Assembly: GCF_004799145.2 (NCBI RefSeq)
Contig: NW_021635274.1
Location: 1-64,000, forward strand
Direction: 5' to 3'
From: Neltuma alba
Lineage: Eukaryota > Streptophyta > Magnoliopsida > Fabales > Fabaceae
Length of the DNA: 64,000 bases
Positions 22,298-34,578 of the stretch are shown piece by piece. The notes below the pieces were generated by a model, which had not been told where the DNA came from, ran no database searches, and was given only the letters and a program-made list of their open reading frames with translations. Each line of letters opens with the position of its first letter. Positions within the stretch are counted from its first letter, which is position 1. Position numbers and translations under genes: made by a program.

Positions 22298-23884
22298 TCT
22301 TGGAAAATGTAAATATGAAGGGAATCGAAAAACGCGCAATGGAATAAACTTTAAAATTTCAATCCCTTGCTCACATCTACCGATCGTGTTTAAGTCAAGT
22401 AGTAAGAAGCATTACCTTCGATGTTCGATTTCTTGGTGGCTCGGTGATTCCGCCGTTTAGGATGCCTCTGCTCGCCTACTTTGTCGTTCGAAGTCGATAA
22501 CTCCAGTCGGCTTCCTCTACCAGTATCCACACGAATAGCTCTCCAGTCACGAACGACGTGCTAGCGTCTCTTTGTCCGTCTAGGGTTTTCAAAGAATCCG
22601 TCCTCCTTCTCCAATTTTTGGCCGTCTCTTATTTGCAAGTGTTTTCACTCTCTCACTCAAAACCATAGCTCCTAATATCAAATATATAGGATGCTATAGG
22701 TATTATGAATGATATTTAATTTCGAAATTAATCCTAAATTAATTCCGAAATTAATACAATATCAAATATTGCCTAATCAGATAAGAGAACAATTAAATAA
22801 ATATGGTTTATATTAAATCCGTCTCATAGATTTAATTCACCTATTTATTTAATTCAAAATAAAGATATGACGGAATTAATCTATATAGATTTAATTTATC
22901 CTTATAAATTAAATCTAACAATTAATATCTCTTATATTTATATAATATGTATATATATACGAATTTATATATATATACACGTCCACCCTATATTATTCAT
23001 TAAATCTGGACATATCTTAGATTCAATGAATCTGGACATCATAACTCGTGTTGGGCTATTTTGTGTGTGACCCTGTAGGCCCATATGAAGTTGGCAGTGA
23101 GCCATTAACTATAATGACTCACAAGTCATAAGCGGTCTCTAGCAAGACATCACGACTACCCAAATCATATGAGGATCGTTGAACGATGTAACCTTTCATA
23201 TAACCATATCATGTCCCTTTTGTCACACGACATTTTGGTCATGGATGAGGCATGGAGAACGTCATCCTCCTATTCATGACTGTTACTTTCTCGATCCCTG
23301 AGTAGTCTGAGTATAGAAATGGAACTACTTTTCCATTATAGTATGGCCTTACATTTCTCAGACTCACTCATCGAGGGGCCCAGTAATATCTTTCTATGAA
23401 TGTGAGGGACAAATTCCATCTTGATCATTCACATTCCTCCGCATGAAAAACCACTAAACCTGAACATAGTCTTTATGATCACTTGGTCAAAAGTGACTTT
23501 TGACTAGGTCAAAGCTGAGCGTTTCTCATGTAGGAATCCATCATGATCTCAGGTCAAAGGGCACAGTGACATGGTTTGTATATGAGAGAAGCTTATGACT
23601 TAACCCATGCAGCTCTCTCATAACGGGTCGGTCCAACACCTTGTACTCTTACGTGTGTCTATGACTTTGATTTATATCTCTATATATCTTCAAAGTCATA
23701 CTGGTCTTATTTCATCTCTGCTCCCACATGGATGACCGACCAGGGACATTTAGGATAAACCATGAGTTATCCAAGGATAGTCATCACAGTAAACATGCAA
23801 ATAATATGATAACATAATTAATAAATTCATAAATGAAAAATGTTCATAACACAATGATTGGCCCCTAGGGCACAATTTCCAACA
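22298..23884 (-). repeat. Copia-type solo LTR, reverse strand
   Basis: On the reverse strand it begins TGTTGGAAATTGTGCCCTAG at 23884, a familiar plant copia LTR start. It runs through a promoter-like region and a leader containing GGAGAAGGAGGACGG to about 22298, where the end reads CCAAGA instead of the expected CCAACA. No PBS follows, so it looks like a solo or truncated LTR. No matching 5-bp duplication was found, so the inner boundary is approximate. Confidence 0.65.
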
Positions 23885-24108
23885 AAATATGTACTTAACC
23901 TAGAAAAGATGACGACATGGACAACACGTGGACATGCCAACTTAGTATAGTTGGTCAACTAATGGTTAAATTTAACCTAGATAATGGCCAGGGCGATATT
24001 ACTATGATTTAAAAACTTTCAGGGTGACATTGAGCCAAAAAATACTTTTGAATGCCCTATGCTTTGAAGCGCAAACTTTTGGGGTGAATTTACTCCTTAA
24101 CTCATCTA

Positions 24109-26086
24109 AGTTTTTGCAAGCACCTATATTTGTGAAATGCGTAAAGAATGAATTAAAGCTTAGGGACTGATTTGAAGTTTCTTTTAAATGTTTCTAAATA
24201 TTAAGCCAATAATGTTTTGTATAGCTATATATAGTTGGAGGCATTTGAATGATGATTTAAGTTCGTTGTTTTATATTCTTTCTTGCTAAACAATTATTCA
24301 AGAAACTTGAAGAGTTAATAACTAAGTTAAATGTTATTCTCTTTAATAAATTCTAACAAATTAAAAAGTTAAGAGGAAGTAGCATAAGGAAAATGAAGGC
24401 TTGGTTATGGAGGGATTTAGTTAGTTATAGGTTAATTATAACCCGTAAGTTGACTTACCTAATATATATAAATATATATGTATTGTTAGGATTTAATTGG
24501 TGTCCCAGCTTATAAAGAAAAAAGAAACCAAAGCCAGGTACAAGCACGAGAGAGTAGGTGGAAGGTAGTCTTAATCATTATCTTGTATGTTTTGTATAGG
24601 TTTCACATCTGTGTTATAGCTAAGCATGATAACATGTAAGTTGCCTTACCACAGTTATTGTCATGGCCATGTGCGTGCATTTTGCTGTCCAGTTTATACG
24701 CATTTAATAGTTAGTTAATCAGATTATTCAACTGCTTAGTTATTTAGTTAAGCATATGCTTAGTTATCCATTTATACATGTGATTAGTTATTTAGTTACT
24801 CAGTTATGCCATTGCTCAGTAATTCAGTGAATTAGTTATGGCAATAGTTATATGAGATTCAATTAGTTATCTAGTTTAGTTACAACGAATATGCCTCAAT
24901 TAGTTGTCTAGTTTAGTTATTTGTAAGGTTTTGTTTTTTGTGGCTTGTTTTTGCATGTACTCGATTTATACCATGCATAATCTATGAAATATGATTACGG
25001 CTTCTGGGATGCTTTGAATCTCACCCTTGTCTTCTATGGAATCATAGGGTCCCTTTGATCTAAGGGGAAATAAAAGAGAAGAATTTAGTTAACTAATTAA
25101 TCAATGTAAAAAATTAATACATTATGTGTTTATATTCTCTTTTGTGATATTTTATATGTTTATATTATCCCTATTTGTGAAGCATGTCAAGTGTACTATT
25201 ATTATATTTGTATGTAGTTCCATAAGGAGGAGTACTTTGAGGCAGTTTTAACATAGTTGGGGTTTTAGTATTTATTTGCATATATTGATAATATATAAGT
25301 GATATGAATGAATTACTGTTTATAGGTTATGATTTGTTAGAGCTGGAACAAAAAAGCAGAATTTTCAAAAGTAAGACCTGTACACCTTTGATAAATAGAT
25401 ATTGCTAGCCAATAGGTATATGTAGAACGAATTCAGGTCTTAAATTATAGCATAAAATATCAAAAATTAAAATCATAAGTCTTGAATCAAAGTTAAACAA
25501 AGTTTTGAAAATTTCATCTTTTTAGTGTATGATAACCATTGTTAATCTGCTCTCAACTAGGTTTATTCAGTTAGGTATTACAGTCTAAACTAAAATTATG
25601 ATTTTCATATATAGTATTATTATCTTGTTAAATGAGTTAGTGGTTGTTTATGGCACTTAGAATGAATGAATGATTGGGATCATTATGTCTTCATTGTTTC
25701 TTTTCAACTTGTACATTTATTATTTATCATGTGGTCAAAAATGAACATCTCACCACCAAAAAAACCTCCTTTTGTGAAAAGAATGTAGTTATGGACCTTC
25801 AGCTACAACAAGAACCTCAAAACCTTATCATTTTTAAAGGCGTGGCTTATTTTTTAGTCATCAAACATATCAAACAACGAAGAAGCACATAGAATGGGAC
25901 AAGCAAAGGAAATTCGAAACTCCTAACCATTATTGCTTTTTGTTATCACTAAATTTAATCTGTTGAATCACTGAATACGACGGGGCTATTTTAGTAACAG
26001 AGAAATCCATAGTAGAGAAAAATTTCAGTGGTGTTTTCCCCTCCACCTGCATAAACAATAAGACGTGTTATTGTAATAGAGTAATA
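24109..26086. other. Intergenic DNA with degenerate TTAGTTAT repeats
   Basis: Between about 24700 and 24925 the octamer-like phrase TTAGTTAT, with variants, recurs more than ten times in an irregular array. The rest shows no gene; the frame at 25674-25892 has no recognisable content. Confidence 0.45.
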
Positions 26087-26341
26087 TATATAGACTCAGA
26101 GAAAAACAAACTGCAGAAATTATTTAACAATCGTGACATCAAAAACCTAGAGGCTAAGATACGGGAACTAGTCCCGCAAGCAGGAACAAGAACAGAGGAG
26201 AGGGGACCCATAGATCCTGAGGCCTCAACCTCATGGAGGAAAAGACGCACCGCGCATGGAATAGGTGAAGGCGAGCTCAACGGACCAATGGGAAAACACC
26301 AGGGAACACCCACGGACGAAGAGCTTGAAATTAGCGTGTAA
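26087..26341 (+). pseudogene. Open fragment resembling a retroelement Gag-like hydrophilic segment
   Basis: An 85-codon forward open stretch with no start of its own ends at TAA 26339-26341. It reads as a short heptad-like part (LEAKIRELVPQ) followed by a polar, charged tail (RTEERGPIDPEASTSWRKRR, then DEELEIS). This composition resembles the linker of Ty3/gypsy gag regions, but I cannot assign it firmly. GC content is higher than in its surroundings. Confidence 0.3.
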
Positions 26342-26569
26342 ATTGATAAAAAATTTCATCATATATGTTTATATATATTTGATTTCCCTCATCAAATATA
26401 TGACGATGAAATATAGATATATAACTAACATAATTGTTAAATTATGATGTAAATAATAACATTGTTATCTTTTAAAACTTGTTTTGTTACTTAAATACAA
26501 ATTCACATGACATATTTATTAAAATATATTATTTATTACTTAAATATATTTTAAAATTACTTTTACTTA

Positions 26570-27480
26570 AAGAGTTAAAGTGCATTGACCGCCCTCACTT
26601 ATTTTTTTAAGGTGTACTCAGCATTCTAAAATATTTATTGACGTAATTTTGCCTTTCATATATTAAAAGCGGACCCTAGAAGTAACGTGCCTTTAACGCC
26701 GTCAGTCGACACCATCTTCAACAACGTGAAATCACAATGCTGGTTGCGATTGGACTCTTCAACACCTTCATATATTAAAAGTGGAGCAATTACACCCTAA
26801 AAGTAACACACCTATAAACCCGTCAATTAGCACCAACAAGGTGAAATCACAACGCTGGCTGCGATTGGGCTCTGCACTGGGAAAAGCTTAAGCGAAGAAG
26901 ATGAAGAAGAAAATGATAAATCCATACTTCGGTTCCATAAGTGCTAAAAAAGAGTTGAAAATCTAGAAAACTTGGGAGCAGATAAAATAAATTCAAAATA
27001 AATGAAGAACCAACTAGGAACTAAAATAGAGAAGCTTTTTAGATTATTTTAATTTGACGGGGAGTGGGAAAGAGAGAGAAAATTTGGAGCGTCCAACCGC
27101 CAAAAAAATCAATTTTGTTCTAGCCATCAATAAATTTACAAAGGAGCTTAATAGGGAAGGAGGCGGGCAAGACCCTCCAAAGCACTAAATGCTGAGCTCT
27201 GAGAAATACTAGCTATTTTGTGCTGGGCTCTGAAGTTCTGACACTGGCGAGCTTTGCATCATCTTCTTCGCGTCTGCACCATTGCCGACTATGGGCGAAG
27301 CAAACTCGACTCAATGGTGATGGAGAAAACACACTACCTCATGATGTTGTTTCGGTGAGGCAAAATTAACAGCATCAAAAGTGTGTTAGGTTCGGGTGAG
27401 ATTTCTCTACTTTTAATGTTTTAGGATGCTTAATGCATCTCAAAAAATAAGTGAAGGTGCTAGGTGCATCTTAATCCTTT
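26570..27480. mobile_element. 0.9-kb TIR element (Mutator-like?) with an internal duplication
   Basis: Ends GTTAAAGTGCATTGACC...CTCACTTATTTTTT and the inverted right end TTAAGATGCACC...TTCACTTATTTTTT give about 60-base imperfect TIRs. Inside, about 105 bases at 26658 (TCATATATTAAAAGCGGA) recur at 26767 (TCATATATTAAAAGTGGA) and include GTGAAATCACAA twice. No transposase frame. No convincing target duplication. Confidence 0.55.
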
Positions 27481-27684
27481 CTTTTATAACTAAGAAATAA
27501 AATGGTTTACTATAAATTTTTTATTTTATAAAAAATATTTTATGATGATATAATTAATATTAGTTATTTTTATGGAATAGTACACAATAACCTAGTAAAC
27601 AAAGGTACGCACTAATTTGAACCCAAAATATAAAGAGACGTCAAAATCCAAATTTTAAAAGGTATGCACTACTAATGATCTACT

Positions 27685-27885
27685 TAGCTATTAACCGCTT
27701 TTGTTTTTAAAACTCTGATGACTATTTTTTTTAACTATAGACTACTCTAGTTGTAGTATTGACTAATTTTATTTTTAAAACTGAGTACTCTTTTTAACAA
27801 AAATAGCTAATAGCGAAATTGAAATAGTCAACAGCTAAACAAAAATAGTCATCGGAGTTCTAAAAACAAAAATAATTGCTAGCTA
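27685..27885. mobile_element. Foldback MITE fragment
   Basis: TAGCTATTAACCGCTTTTG and TTTTTAAAACTCTGATGACT on the left pair with AGTCATCGGAGTTCTAAAAA and CAAAAATAATTGCTAGCTA on the right. About 45-base arms, more inverted phrases inside, no coding sequence. Confidence 0.6.
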
Positions 27886-28478
27886 TGCAAGAATAGTCAA
27901 GAGGTTAAAAAGAGTAGTTGTCAAAGCTTCAGCTACATGCCACCAGAGCTCTAGCGGTCGAGTGTTGGAGAGGTCACTGGTCTTGGAGCTTCAACGGTGG
28001 GCCTCCAGCTATGGGTGCTTAGGTGGTATATATTTTTAAAAAACTAAAAGAAACCTGATTTGAGAGTTTGAAATTTACCTATCCTAATTTATCATTCAGC
28101 ATTTCCAAGGGTATGTTACTGTCATTTTTTCTTTATTTAATTATCATTTTCTTAGAATTTATGACTTATGCTACATTATGTTCTAGATCGTCACAAGCAA
28201 AAAGGTAGATTTGATGGTAACAAACTGTAAAAACCAGAAGAGTTGATCGAGTCAGATAATCAAAGCGTATAATATCTCCTATCGTATTCTCTTTATATAT
28301 AAAAGGTTTATATATACATATATATATATATATTCACTGATAAAAAAATATATGATTTTTCTACAACCTTATACGTTTTTTGTAAAAAAAAGCATGTAAT
28401 TATTGGAAAGAATAGAAGTATGTGATCCCATACAAGTGATGAAATTAATATTTGCATTGTCAACTTGTTCGGTATGTA

Positions 28479-28730
28479 CTCCTCTAGTCCTTAATATAAG
28501 ATCTGTTTAACTAATTTGATTAGATTAAGAAAGTTAGATAGGTTAGTTAATTATAATAAATATGACATGTTTTTCCTAAAACACCATAATCATCTTCCTT
28601 AATATCTTCCCTTCCTTTTTTAATATCAATAAGGGTAATTGAGAAAAAATTAATAAATATGGGAAATATGTCTTATATTTAAGACCAAAATTAACTAAAT
28701 AATTAGATTCTATATTAAGAATCAGAGAAG
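28479..28730. mobile_element. Stowaway-like MITE (252 bp)
   Basis: Left end CTCCTCTAGTCCTTAATATA; right end inverted TATTAAGAATCAGAGAAG. Flanked by TA at 28477-28478 and 28731-28732. Same family as 19165-19417 and 56940-57209. Confidence 0.8.
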
Positions 28731-28739
28731 TATTTAGTA

Positions 28740-28821
28740 CTCCCACCAGTTCTAAATATAATATTCTTTTTGTAGTGTAAATTACATTACAAAATTGGTT
28801 TTGTATTTAGGATCAGAAGAG
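28740..28821. mobile_element. Very short Stowaway-like MITE (82 bp)
   Basis: Left end CTCCCACCAGTTCTAAATAT, right end ATTTAGGATCAGAAGAG, flanked by TA at 28738-28739 and 28822-28823. It lies only nine bases after the previous MITE and looks like an internally deleted relative. Confidence 0.65.
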
Positions 28822-29056
28822 TAATAGTAACGTGCGTATAAATTTCATTTTATGTTTGGCCATGATTTCTAAGATTGTTATGTTGTTTGGACACAGAATC
28901 AGTTTTTGTACTCATGGCATTTTTTATTTACCAAAAGTTGTCCATAGTTGGAGGCCTCGACATATACAGTATTTAGGATAGAGACTAGGAAGGGGAATCA
29001 CTAGGAACCATTACCTATGGGTATGGCTAGATTGGATGTAAATGCTTCAGTCCGAG

Positions 29057-29250
29057 TGATAAAACCCACAATATTGGCCCAGAAATCTGAAGTATTATTA
29101 CTAAACTGAATAATAAGTCCACACATCTACAATGGCTCAAGCGGAACTATTTATACTATGCACAAGTAACTAAAACAAATCAAGCCACCCTAAATGGGCC
29201 ACAGCCTTAAGGCTTAATCACTCATAATACAATATGACACTCTCATTACT
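29057..29250 (-). repeat. 3' LTR of the decayed copia element
   Basis: Forward-strand start TGATAAAACCCACAATATTG; matches 35169-35362 over its length with many differences. Right edge set by the purine tract complement. Confidence 0.75.
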
Positions 29251-29498
29251 TCCCCTCAAATTAGAGGGTGAAAGATATCAATAACATCCAACTTGGATAA
29301 CATCTCCCTTAAAGATTTTGCTCTTAAAGATTTAGTAAGGATGTCAGCTTTTTGTCCAGAAGAACAGATATGCTACAGATTGATTAGCCCTTGTTGGAGT
29401 TTCTTCCTCAACAATCAATTTCGATGTGTTTCATGAAACAGTGGGTTTGCTACCATATGTGTAGCCACTCTACTATCATAACAGACATCAACTAGTTC

Positions 29499-29708
29499 TC
29501 AATGCCCGATACCTAAATCTTTGAGTAAGCCAACCATCCACACTAATTTTGAGACAGTAGAGCCCAAAGCCCTATATTCGGCCTTGGTAGAAGGTCTGGA
29601 AACTGTAGCTTGTTTCTTTGTCTTCAATATTACTAGGCTCCCAACTTCAACAGATAACTTGTGATTGACCTTCTTGTAGCATGAGAAACACCTCCCAGTC
29701 AATGGCAT
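29499..29708 (-). pseudogene. RNase H fragment of the decayed copia element
   Basis: The reverse-strand open stretch contains VILKTKKQATVSRPSTKAEY and LVWMVGLLKDLGI, the conserved copia RNase H region with the AEYRAL motif. Upstream and downstream parts are broken by stops. Confidence 0.85.
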
Positions 29709-29999
29709 TTGAGCTATAAGTTTTCCTCTGCACTCAGAAGAATACCACCTCTTGGGGTTCCCTTTAGGTATCTAACTACTCCAAGTGCAGCAGCCATGTG
29801 TGCTTTTGTTGGCATGTGCATGTGCTAACTCAACACCTACATAGGGAAAGAGATATCAGGTCTAGTTGTTAAGTATATCAAATGACCTATCAATCTTCTG
29901 TAGCATTTTGGATTTTTTAAAAGATATGTTTTGCTATCTTTTCCCTCTTCATATGCCCTTAACCTTAAGTTCTGAGCCATTGGAATTATAAACCACTCA

Positions 30000-30320
30000 A
30001 ACCTGCAGTAGCAAGAGGATCTAATAGATATTTCCTTTGGGTCAGTATAATCCCTTTCTTAGACCTTGCAATTTCAATTCCTAAAAAATACTTCATGATT
30101 CCTGAGTTTTTGATCTTAAAATAACTCTGTCAAAAAGCTTTCAGCTCTCTTATACCAATCTTGGAGTTTCTTGTAATGAGTAAGTCATTAATATAAACCA
30201 GTACTAACATAAGACCATCAGTATGCATTTTAATGAACATAGAGTAATCTTGTTTACTTTGAAAATTTCTAACATTAGTTAAAGCAGAGGTTAATTTACT
30301 ATTCCATTGTCTAGAGGTTT
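30000..30320 (-). pseudogene. RT C-terminal fragment (YVDD region) of the decayed copia element
   Basis: Reverse-strand translation in shifting frames gives an ETSRQWN line at the CACTA border and a VYINDLLIT line where YVDD is expected (N replaces the first catalytic D). Continuation of the RT is at 32922-33077 on the far side of the CACTA insertion. Confidence 0.65.
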
Positions 30321-32921
30321 CACTACAACCAAAAAGAGTTTTTACGTCCCTTGTTTATGTCCATTAAAAAAAAAAAGAACATAAAAAGTTATATTTTTTC
30401 ATCTGTTTTGTAAAACACTTGCAAAAAGTGTAGATTCTTTCTCTGTTTATCCAAAATAGTTGGAAAATCTCAAGCTATTTACTTTTGTTCCACAGAAACA
30501 GACGGGACTATATGGTTTCTTGTCTCTTTCACCAAAACAAATAGGAATACGTGTTCATTTCTTTCTTTTCCTTTTTTTTTTCCAATTTCATTCAAAACCG
30601 TACGCCTTACCACTCTTGATCACGCCGTCTCTCGCTCAGCTCACACAAGTTCTTTATTCCCATTTCATAGTTTGACGCTCAGCTCGCTATCCTCTTCCTC
30701 TATTCACCACTCTTTTAGGTGTGCCAAGAATAGGAATAGAGATAATGGGTATCCCCTCCCACCACCGTCTTCCGGGCTTTGTTATGGATGAAGGATGTTG
30801 AATGGAGGCGGTGATTATTTTGTGTTTTTTGTTTGGGGGGGTGGGGTTGCTATGAAGGAAGGGTGCTGAATGGAGGGTGGGTGTGGGGGAGGGGTTTGAT
30901 TCAGAGGAAGGGTGCTAAATAAAGGCAGTGAGTATGGAGTAGCACGCCTCTGGACTTTCTGCATAGATAAAGAAGTTGAGGAAGAAAATAAATTGGTGTA
31001 GTTAAGTGAATCATTTTTTACTAAATAAATAATAAAGAAGCCAGTAAAGAGAAATTATATCCTTGCTCTCCTGACTAGTTATTCTGTTTCAGTATAAATT
31101 CTGAGAAATTCTAGTCTTTATTAGCTGTGTATATGGGCATGTTATACCTAAGAGTGAACTCGTTAATCAATAGCCACAACTCTTCTTCCCTTATTTTGCA
31201 TATTGTATTTGATATTTTGTCAACTACTTGGATAGATATCGTCATTTTTGTGGAGACGTTCCTATTGTTTATATATGTTATACCTGTTTCATTTTTGTCA
31301 ACTCTTTAGGCTATTGTTTATGTGAATAAGATCATTGATATGTGTTGTAAAAATCATAAGATTAAACACTGATGAAAAGAAAGATTGATGAAAATTATAG
31401 ACATCTTTATCAGATCAATGGGTCTAAGTCTCCCAGAAATGTCCTTAATGCATTATGGTGCTTGATGAAGATTTGACATTGCCTTTTACATCCTTGTATG
31501 TTCCATTTATTATTGTTATATTGACCTGTTCTTGAGCTTAGGCTTAACAATGAATAAATGTACTTTCCAAGAAAGGAGACTAATAAGGGTTGCTTTTATT
31601 TTTTTTCCTTTTGGGTGCGGATGCTGTAAATTTTTCTTTATTTCTTTAAAGAAGGCCATTGTTTTATATACTTCTTTGCAATTGAAGCTTAGGTGCCTCT
31701 AAAAACACCTGATAAATATGATAGTTTAGTAAATTGTCTTGCTAATATTTATGTATCGAGCTATATTGGTTATATTGGGCTTAAACTATATTTATTCAGC
31801 CTTTATATTTTTTATCTTAAGACTGCTATGGATATCCATTCTTTTTGATGCACCGGATGTTGCTATAATGACAACAGTGGATATCTGTAATATAGCATGC
31901 ACTTCCTAGTTTTTCTTTAAACTACCATATGATGTTTTAATCATAGTGACAACAGTGGCTTAATTTTCCCATCAAGCATGAATTAAAAGATTATTGATAT
32001 GAGAATGAGATTCGAGTTTCTTTTTCACAAACATATGACTCTCTCTTTTCGTCTTTAACTCCATGTGTGTTTACACTTTTTATGCTGTGAGTTTCCATCC
32101 CCCCCCTTGGAACATGCTTGAAAGTGTAAGAATTAGTTTGATAGTATTTATTGCTTGTTTTCGTGCACAAATTTATCTAAAGATGTTCAGTATCTTTTAT
32201 CATTGCAGAACATGTATGAGGAGGGAGATGGTGAAATGAAGAAAGCAACTGTAAAAACTGGGAATGATACAAGATCTGAACAAACAGCCAACCTTTTAAA
32301 GGGTTACAATTATTGGAGAGAAAACCAATGTAATTTTTTTTGCTCTTTTGTAGAGAATGGGTTGATATCTAACTTTATGGTTTTACTTGCCTCTGTATAA
32401 TTTTATTGTGCTTTTACTTGTATTAGATATTTTATGTCGTTTTAGTATGGTTTGACATTATTATTGACTTTTGAGTTCCTATATAACACTTTTGTTATTA
32501 ATATATACGTTATGACTTAGATTATTACGTTTTTATTTTAAATCTTCTTTTAGGAGGTAGGAGGTACTTATGTAAGATAACAAGCATAGGGTATTTTTTT
32601 TGGATTGGAAGTAATTTAAAATCTTAAATCACTTCCAATCTAACAAAAAATGCCTCATTTTTTTTCAATGTCACTTTTTACCTTTGTTTTCAGGAAAGCA
32701 AAGGTCAAAAGTGGGTATTTTCAACCTCTATTTTTAGGAAAACAAAGGTAAAAAGTGCTACTTTTTACCACTATTTTTTGAGAAACAAGATGTTACACTT
32801 TTCACCTATGTCCAAAAATAGACATAAATAGTGATGTACTTAGTATGCCTTTTCTTTTTATGTCCCCCTCAAAATAGATAAAAATCTCTAAAACAAAGGT
32901 CAAAAATATACATTGTAGTAG
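30321..32921. mobile_element. CACTA-like element inserted in the copia RT
   Basis: The left end CACTACAACC and the right end TTGTAGTAG are inverted ends of CACTA type. The right 250 bases hold typical subterminal repeats (ACCTTTGTTTTC, CAAAGGTCAAAA, CAAAGGTAAAAAGTG in both orientations). The insertion splits the RT between the KSLYEFKQ and SRQW parts. A clean 3-base target duplication is not visible. No transposase remains; instead it contains an exon-like fragment at 32209. Confidence 0.7.
32209..32313 (+). pseudogene. Exon-like fragment of a CacyBP/SGS-domain protein
   Basis: After a good 3' splice site (TTATCATTGCAG, ending 32208) the frame reads NMYEEGDGEMKKATVKTG and then TRSEQTANLLKGY. 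This closely resembles the C-terminal end of plant SGS/calcyclin-binding-protein-like proteins, from memory of the family, where a MYEEGDDEMK line is conserved. No other exon is recognised within the CACTA element. Several substitutions and an overrun into noncoding sequence suggest it is not functional. Captured-gene interpretation is inference. Confidence 0.5.
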
Positions 32922-33077
32922 TACTTGTTTAAACTCATATAAAGATTTTCTTATTCTACAAACCATGTTGCCCTTGCCGTCAAAGCCTTGAGGCATGGAC
33001 ATATAAACTTCCTCCTTTAAATATCCTGGCAAGAAAGTATTGTTAATGTCCATTTGGTATATATTCCAATTATTCAT
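32922..33077 (-). pseudogene. RT N-terminal half fragment of the decayed copia element
   Basis: Reverse strand: YQMDINNTFLPGYLKEEVYM then MPQGFDGKGN, the copia RT QMDVKTAFLNG...MEQPEGF region. It ends where the CACTA element begins. Confidence 0.88.
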
Positions 33078-33314
33078 GGCTGTAATTTTAAGAATATGTC
33101 TAACAGTAAGCTTTTTTACTATCAGGAAAAAAATTTCATGATAGTCTATTCCTTTCTTTTAAGTAAAGCCTTTGGCCACTAATATTACCTTATATTTTTC
33201 TATGCTCCCATTAAGTTTATATTTTATCTTAAATACCCATTTACGTTCAATTGCCTTCTCCCTTTAGAAAAAGGTACTATTTTCCAAGTTCTATTATTTT
33301 CTAGTGCTTGAATT

Positions 33315-33536
33315 TCAGATTTCAAGGCCTAGCTTTACCCAATCAACATTTTTAATAGCCTTATCATAAGAATGTGGTTTAGAAATAGAGTCAATAGAGC
33401 AAAGGTAACACATATAACTTGGAAAAGTATTATCAAAACTAATGTAGTTTTCTATAAGATACTTGTACTTCAACTTCTTACCATGAGAGTCACCTATGTC
33501 AGATGCAACTAGATTGCATACATAATCTTTAGCCAT
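33315..33536 (-). pseudogene. IN-RT linker fragment of the decayed copia element
   Basis: Reverse strand: IDSISKPHSYDKAIKN and DWVKLGLEI correspond to the segment preceding copia RT (usual pattern P-x-S-x-x-E-A, W-x-x-A-M-x-x-E). Frame is lost before the RT fragment at 33077. Confidence 0.75.
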
Positions 33537-33918
33537 ATTGGAGCTCTTCTTTCTCTCGTGGGTTGAGTTATGGAGTCTTTATTGATTCTCACTTTTTCTT
33601 GTACAATATGGAGAGATAATATATATCTCCATTATCATCCTCAGAACCATCATCAATCATATGGTTAGATTCATCCAAACTTGTCATTTCAATAAAATCA
33701 ACCAAAGGTCAGTCATCAAAATAAAATGTACCCCTCATATGGTAAATCACTTCTCTTTGATATCCTAACTCATGCTGTTCCTATGAGGAAATTTGTGTTC
33801 CATAAAGATCACATACCTGGAAGTAAAGATCCTTTTCTCTTTTATATCGTACAACAATAAGTATTCAAATACAAGAAAAATCTAAGATATTGATATAGGC
33901 TTAGCTTACCTTTAATGT

Positions 33919-34263
33919 TTAAATCAATAGCAAAAGCCAAGGAACTAAAAACTTTAGATTTTCATAATTAGAAACTTTCCCATAGATTATCTCATAAGGG
34001 GTCATAGTGTTGGCTGGGTGCGTGCTTGAGTTATTATCATGAACTAAATTTGCTCTAGCTTGACTTGAATTGTTTGCCATGGTTGATTTTACTCTATTTC
34101 CCTTAAAATTTAAAGGGTAGCTGATTATCTGATAGCAATTATCCTTCAAGTGCCCCTTCTTGTGGCAGTGTGAGCATTCAACTGGCGTACCTTCTCTACT
34201 TCTTCCCCTCCCATGCCTTCTAACTTGCATAGCCATAGCAATTTTCTCTGTTAGTACATTCAT
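33919..34263 (-). pseudogene. Gag zinc-knuckle fused to IN C-terminal remnant
   Basis: Reverse strand: CSHCHKKGHLKDNC (CCHC knuckle) is followed within about 45 residues by TPYEIIYGK, a motif near the end of copia integrase. Protease and the IN catalytic core are therefore deleted, leaving a continuous frame across the junction. Confidence 0.8.
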
Positions 34264-34578
34264 GCTTAAATTAGCAATTGTCTTCTAAGCTTCATCTTCA
34301 CAAGTCCTAGCATAGGCTTGATTTACAGAGGGTAGAGGAATCACCAGGAGAATTTGACTCTATGCTAGGCTATAGGTATTGTTAAACCCTATCAAGAATT
34401 GCAACAACTTTTGTTGCTTAATCACCTCTGCATATACTTTGGAGGTTTCACATCTACAAGAAGGAATTGGGACCAATGAAGACTGCTCTTCCTAGAGTTC
34501 CTTCAATCTCGTGAAATAGCTTGACACAGACATGGACCCTTGTGGAAGAGAAGATATTTCTCAGTGGATGAAAAAAAT

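Larger units (their letters stand above)
21037..24108. mobile_element. Inverted-arm DNA element, twice interrupted
   Basis: The left arm (21037-21138 continued at 21848-21955) is about 85% inverted match to 23890-24108. Shared lines include TTTTTTGGCTCAATGT, CTGAAAGTTTTTAAATC and CTGGCCATTATCTAGGTTAA. A second copy of the arm follows directly on the left (21956-22110). The outer ends read about AAGGTGCAAATTTAGCCC and AAGGAGTAAATTCACCCC, in the style of long-TIR Mutator-like elements. A hAT-like element and a copia solo LTR sit inside it. No transposase seen; target duplication not found. Confidence 0.5.
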
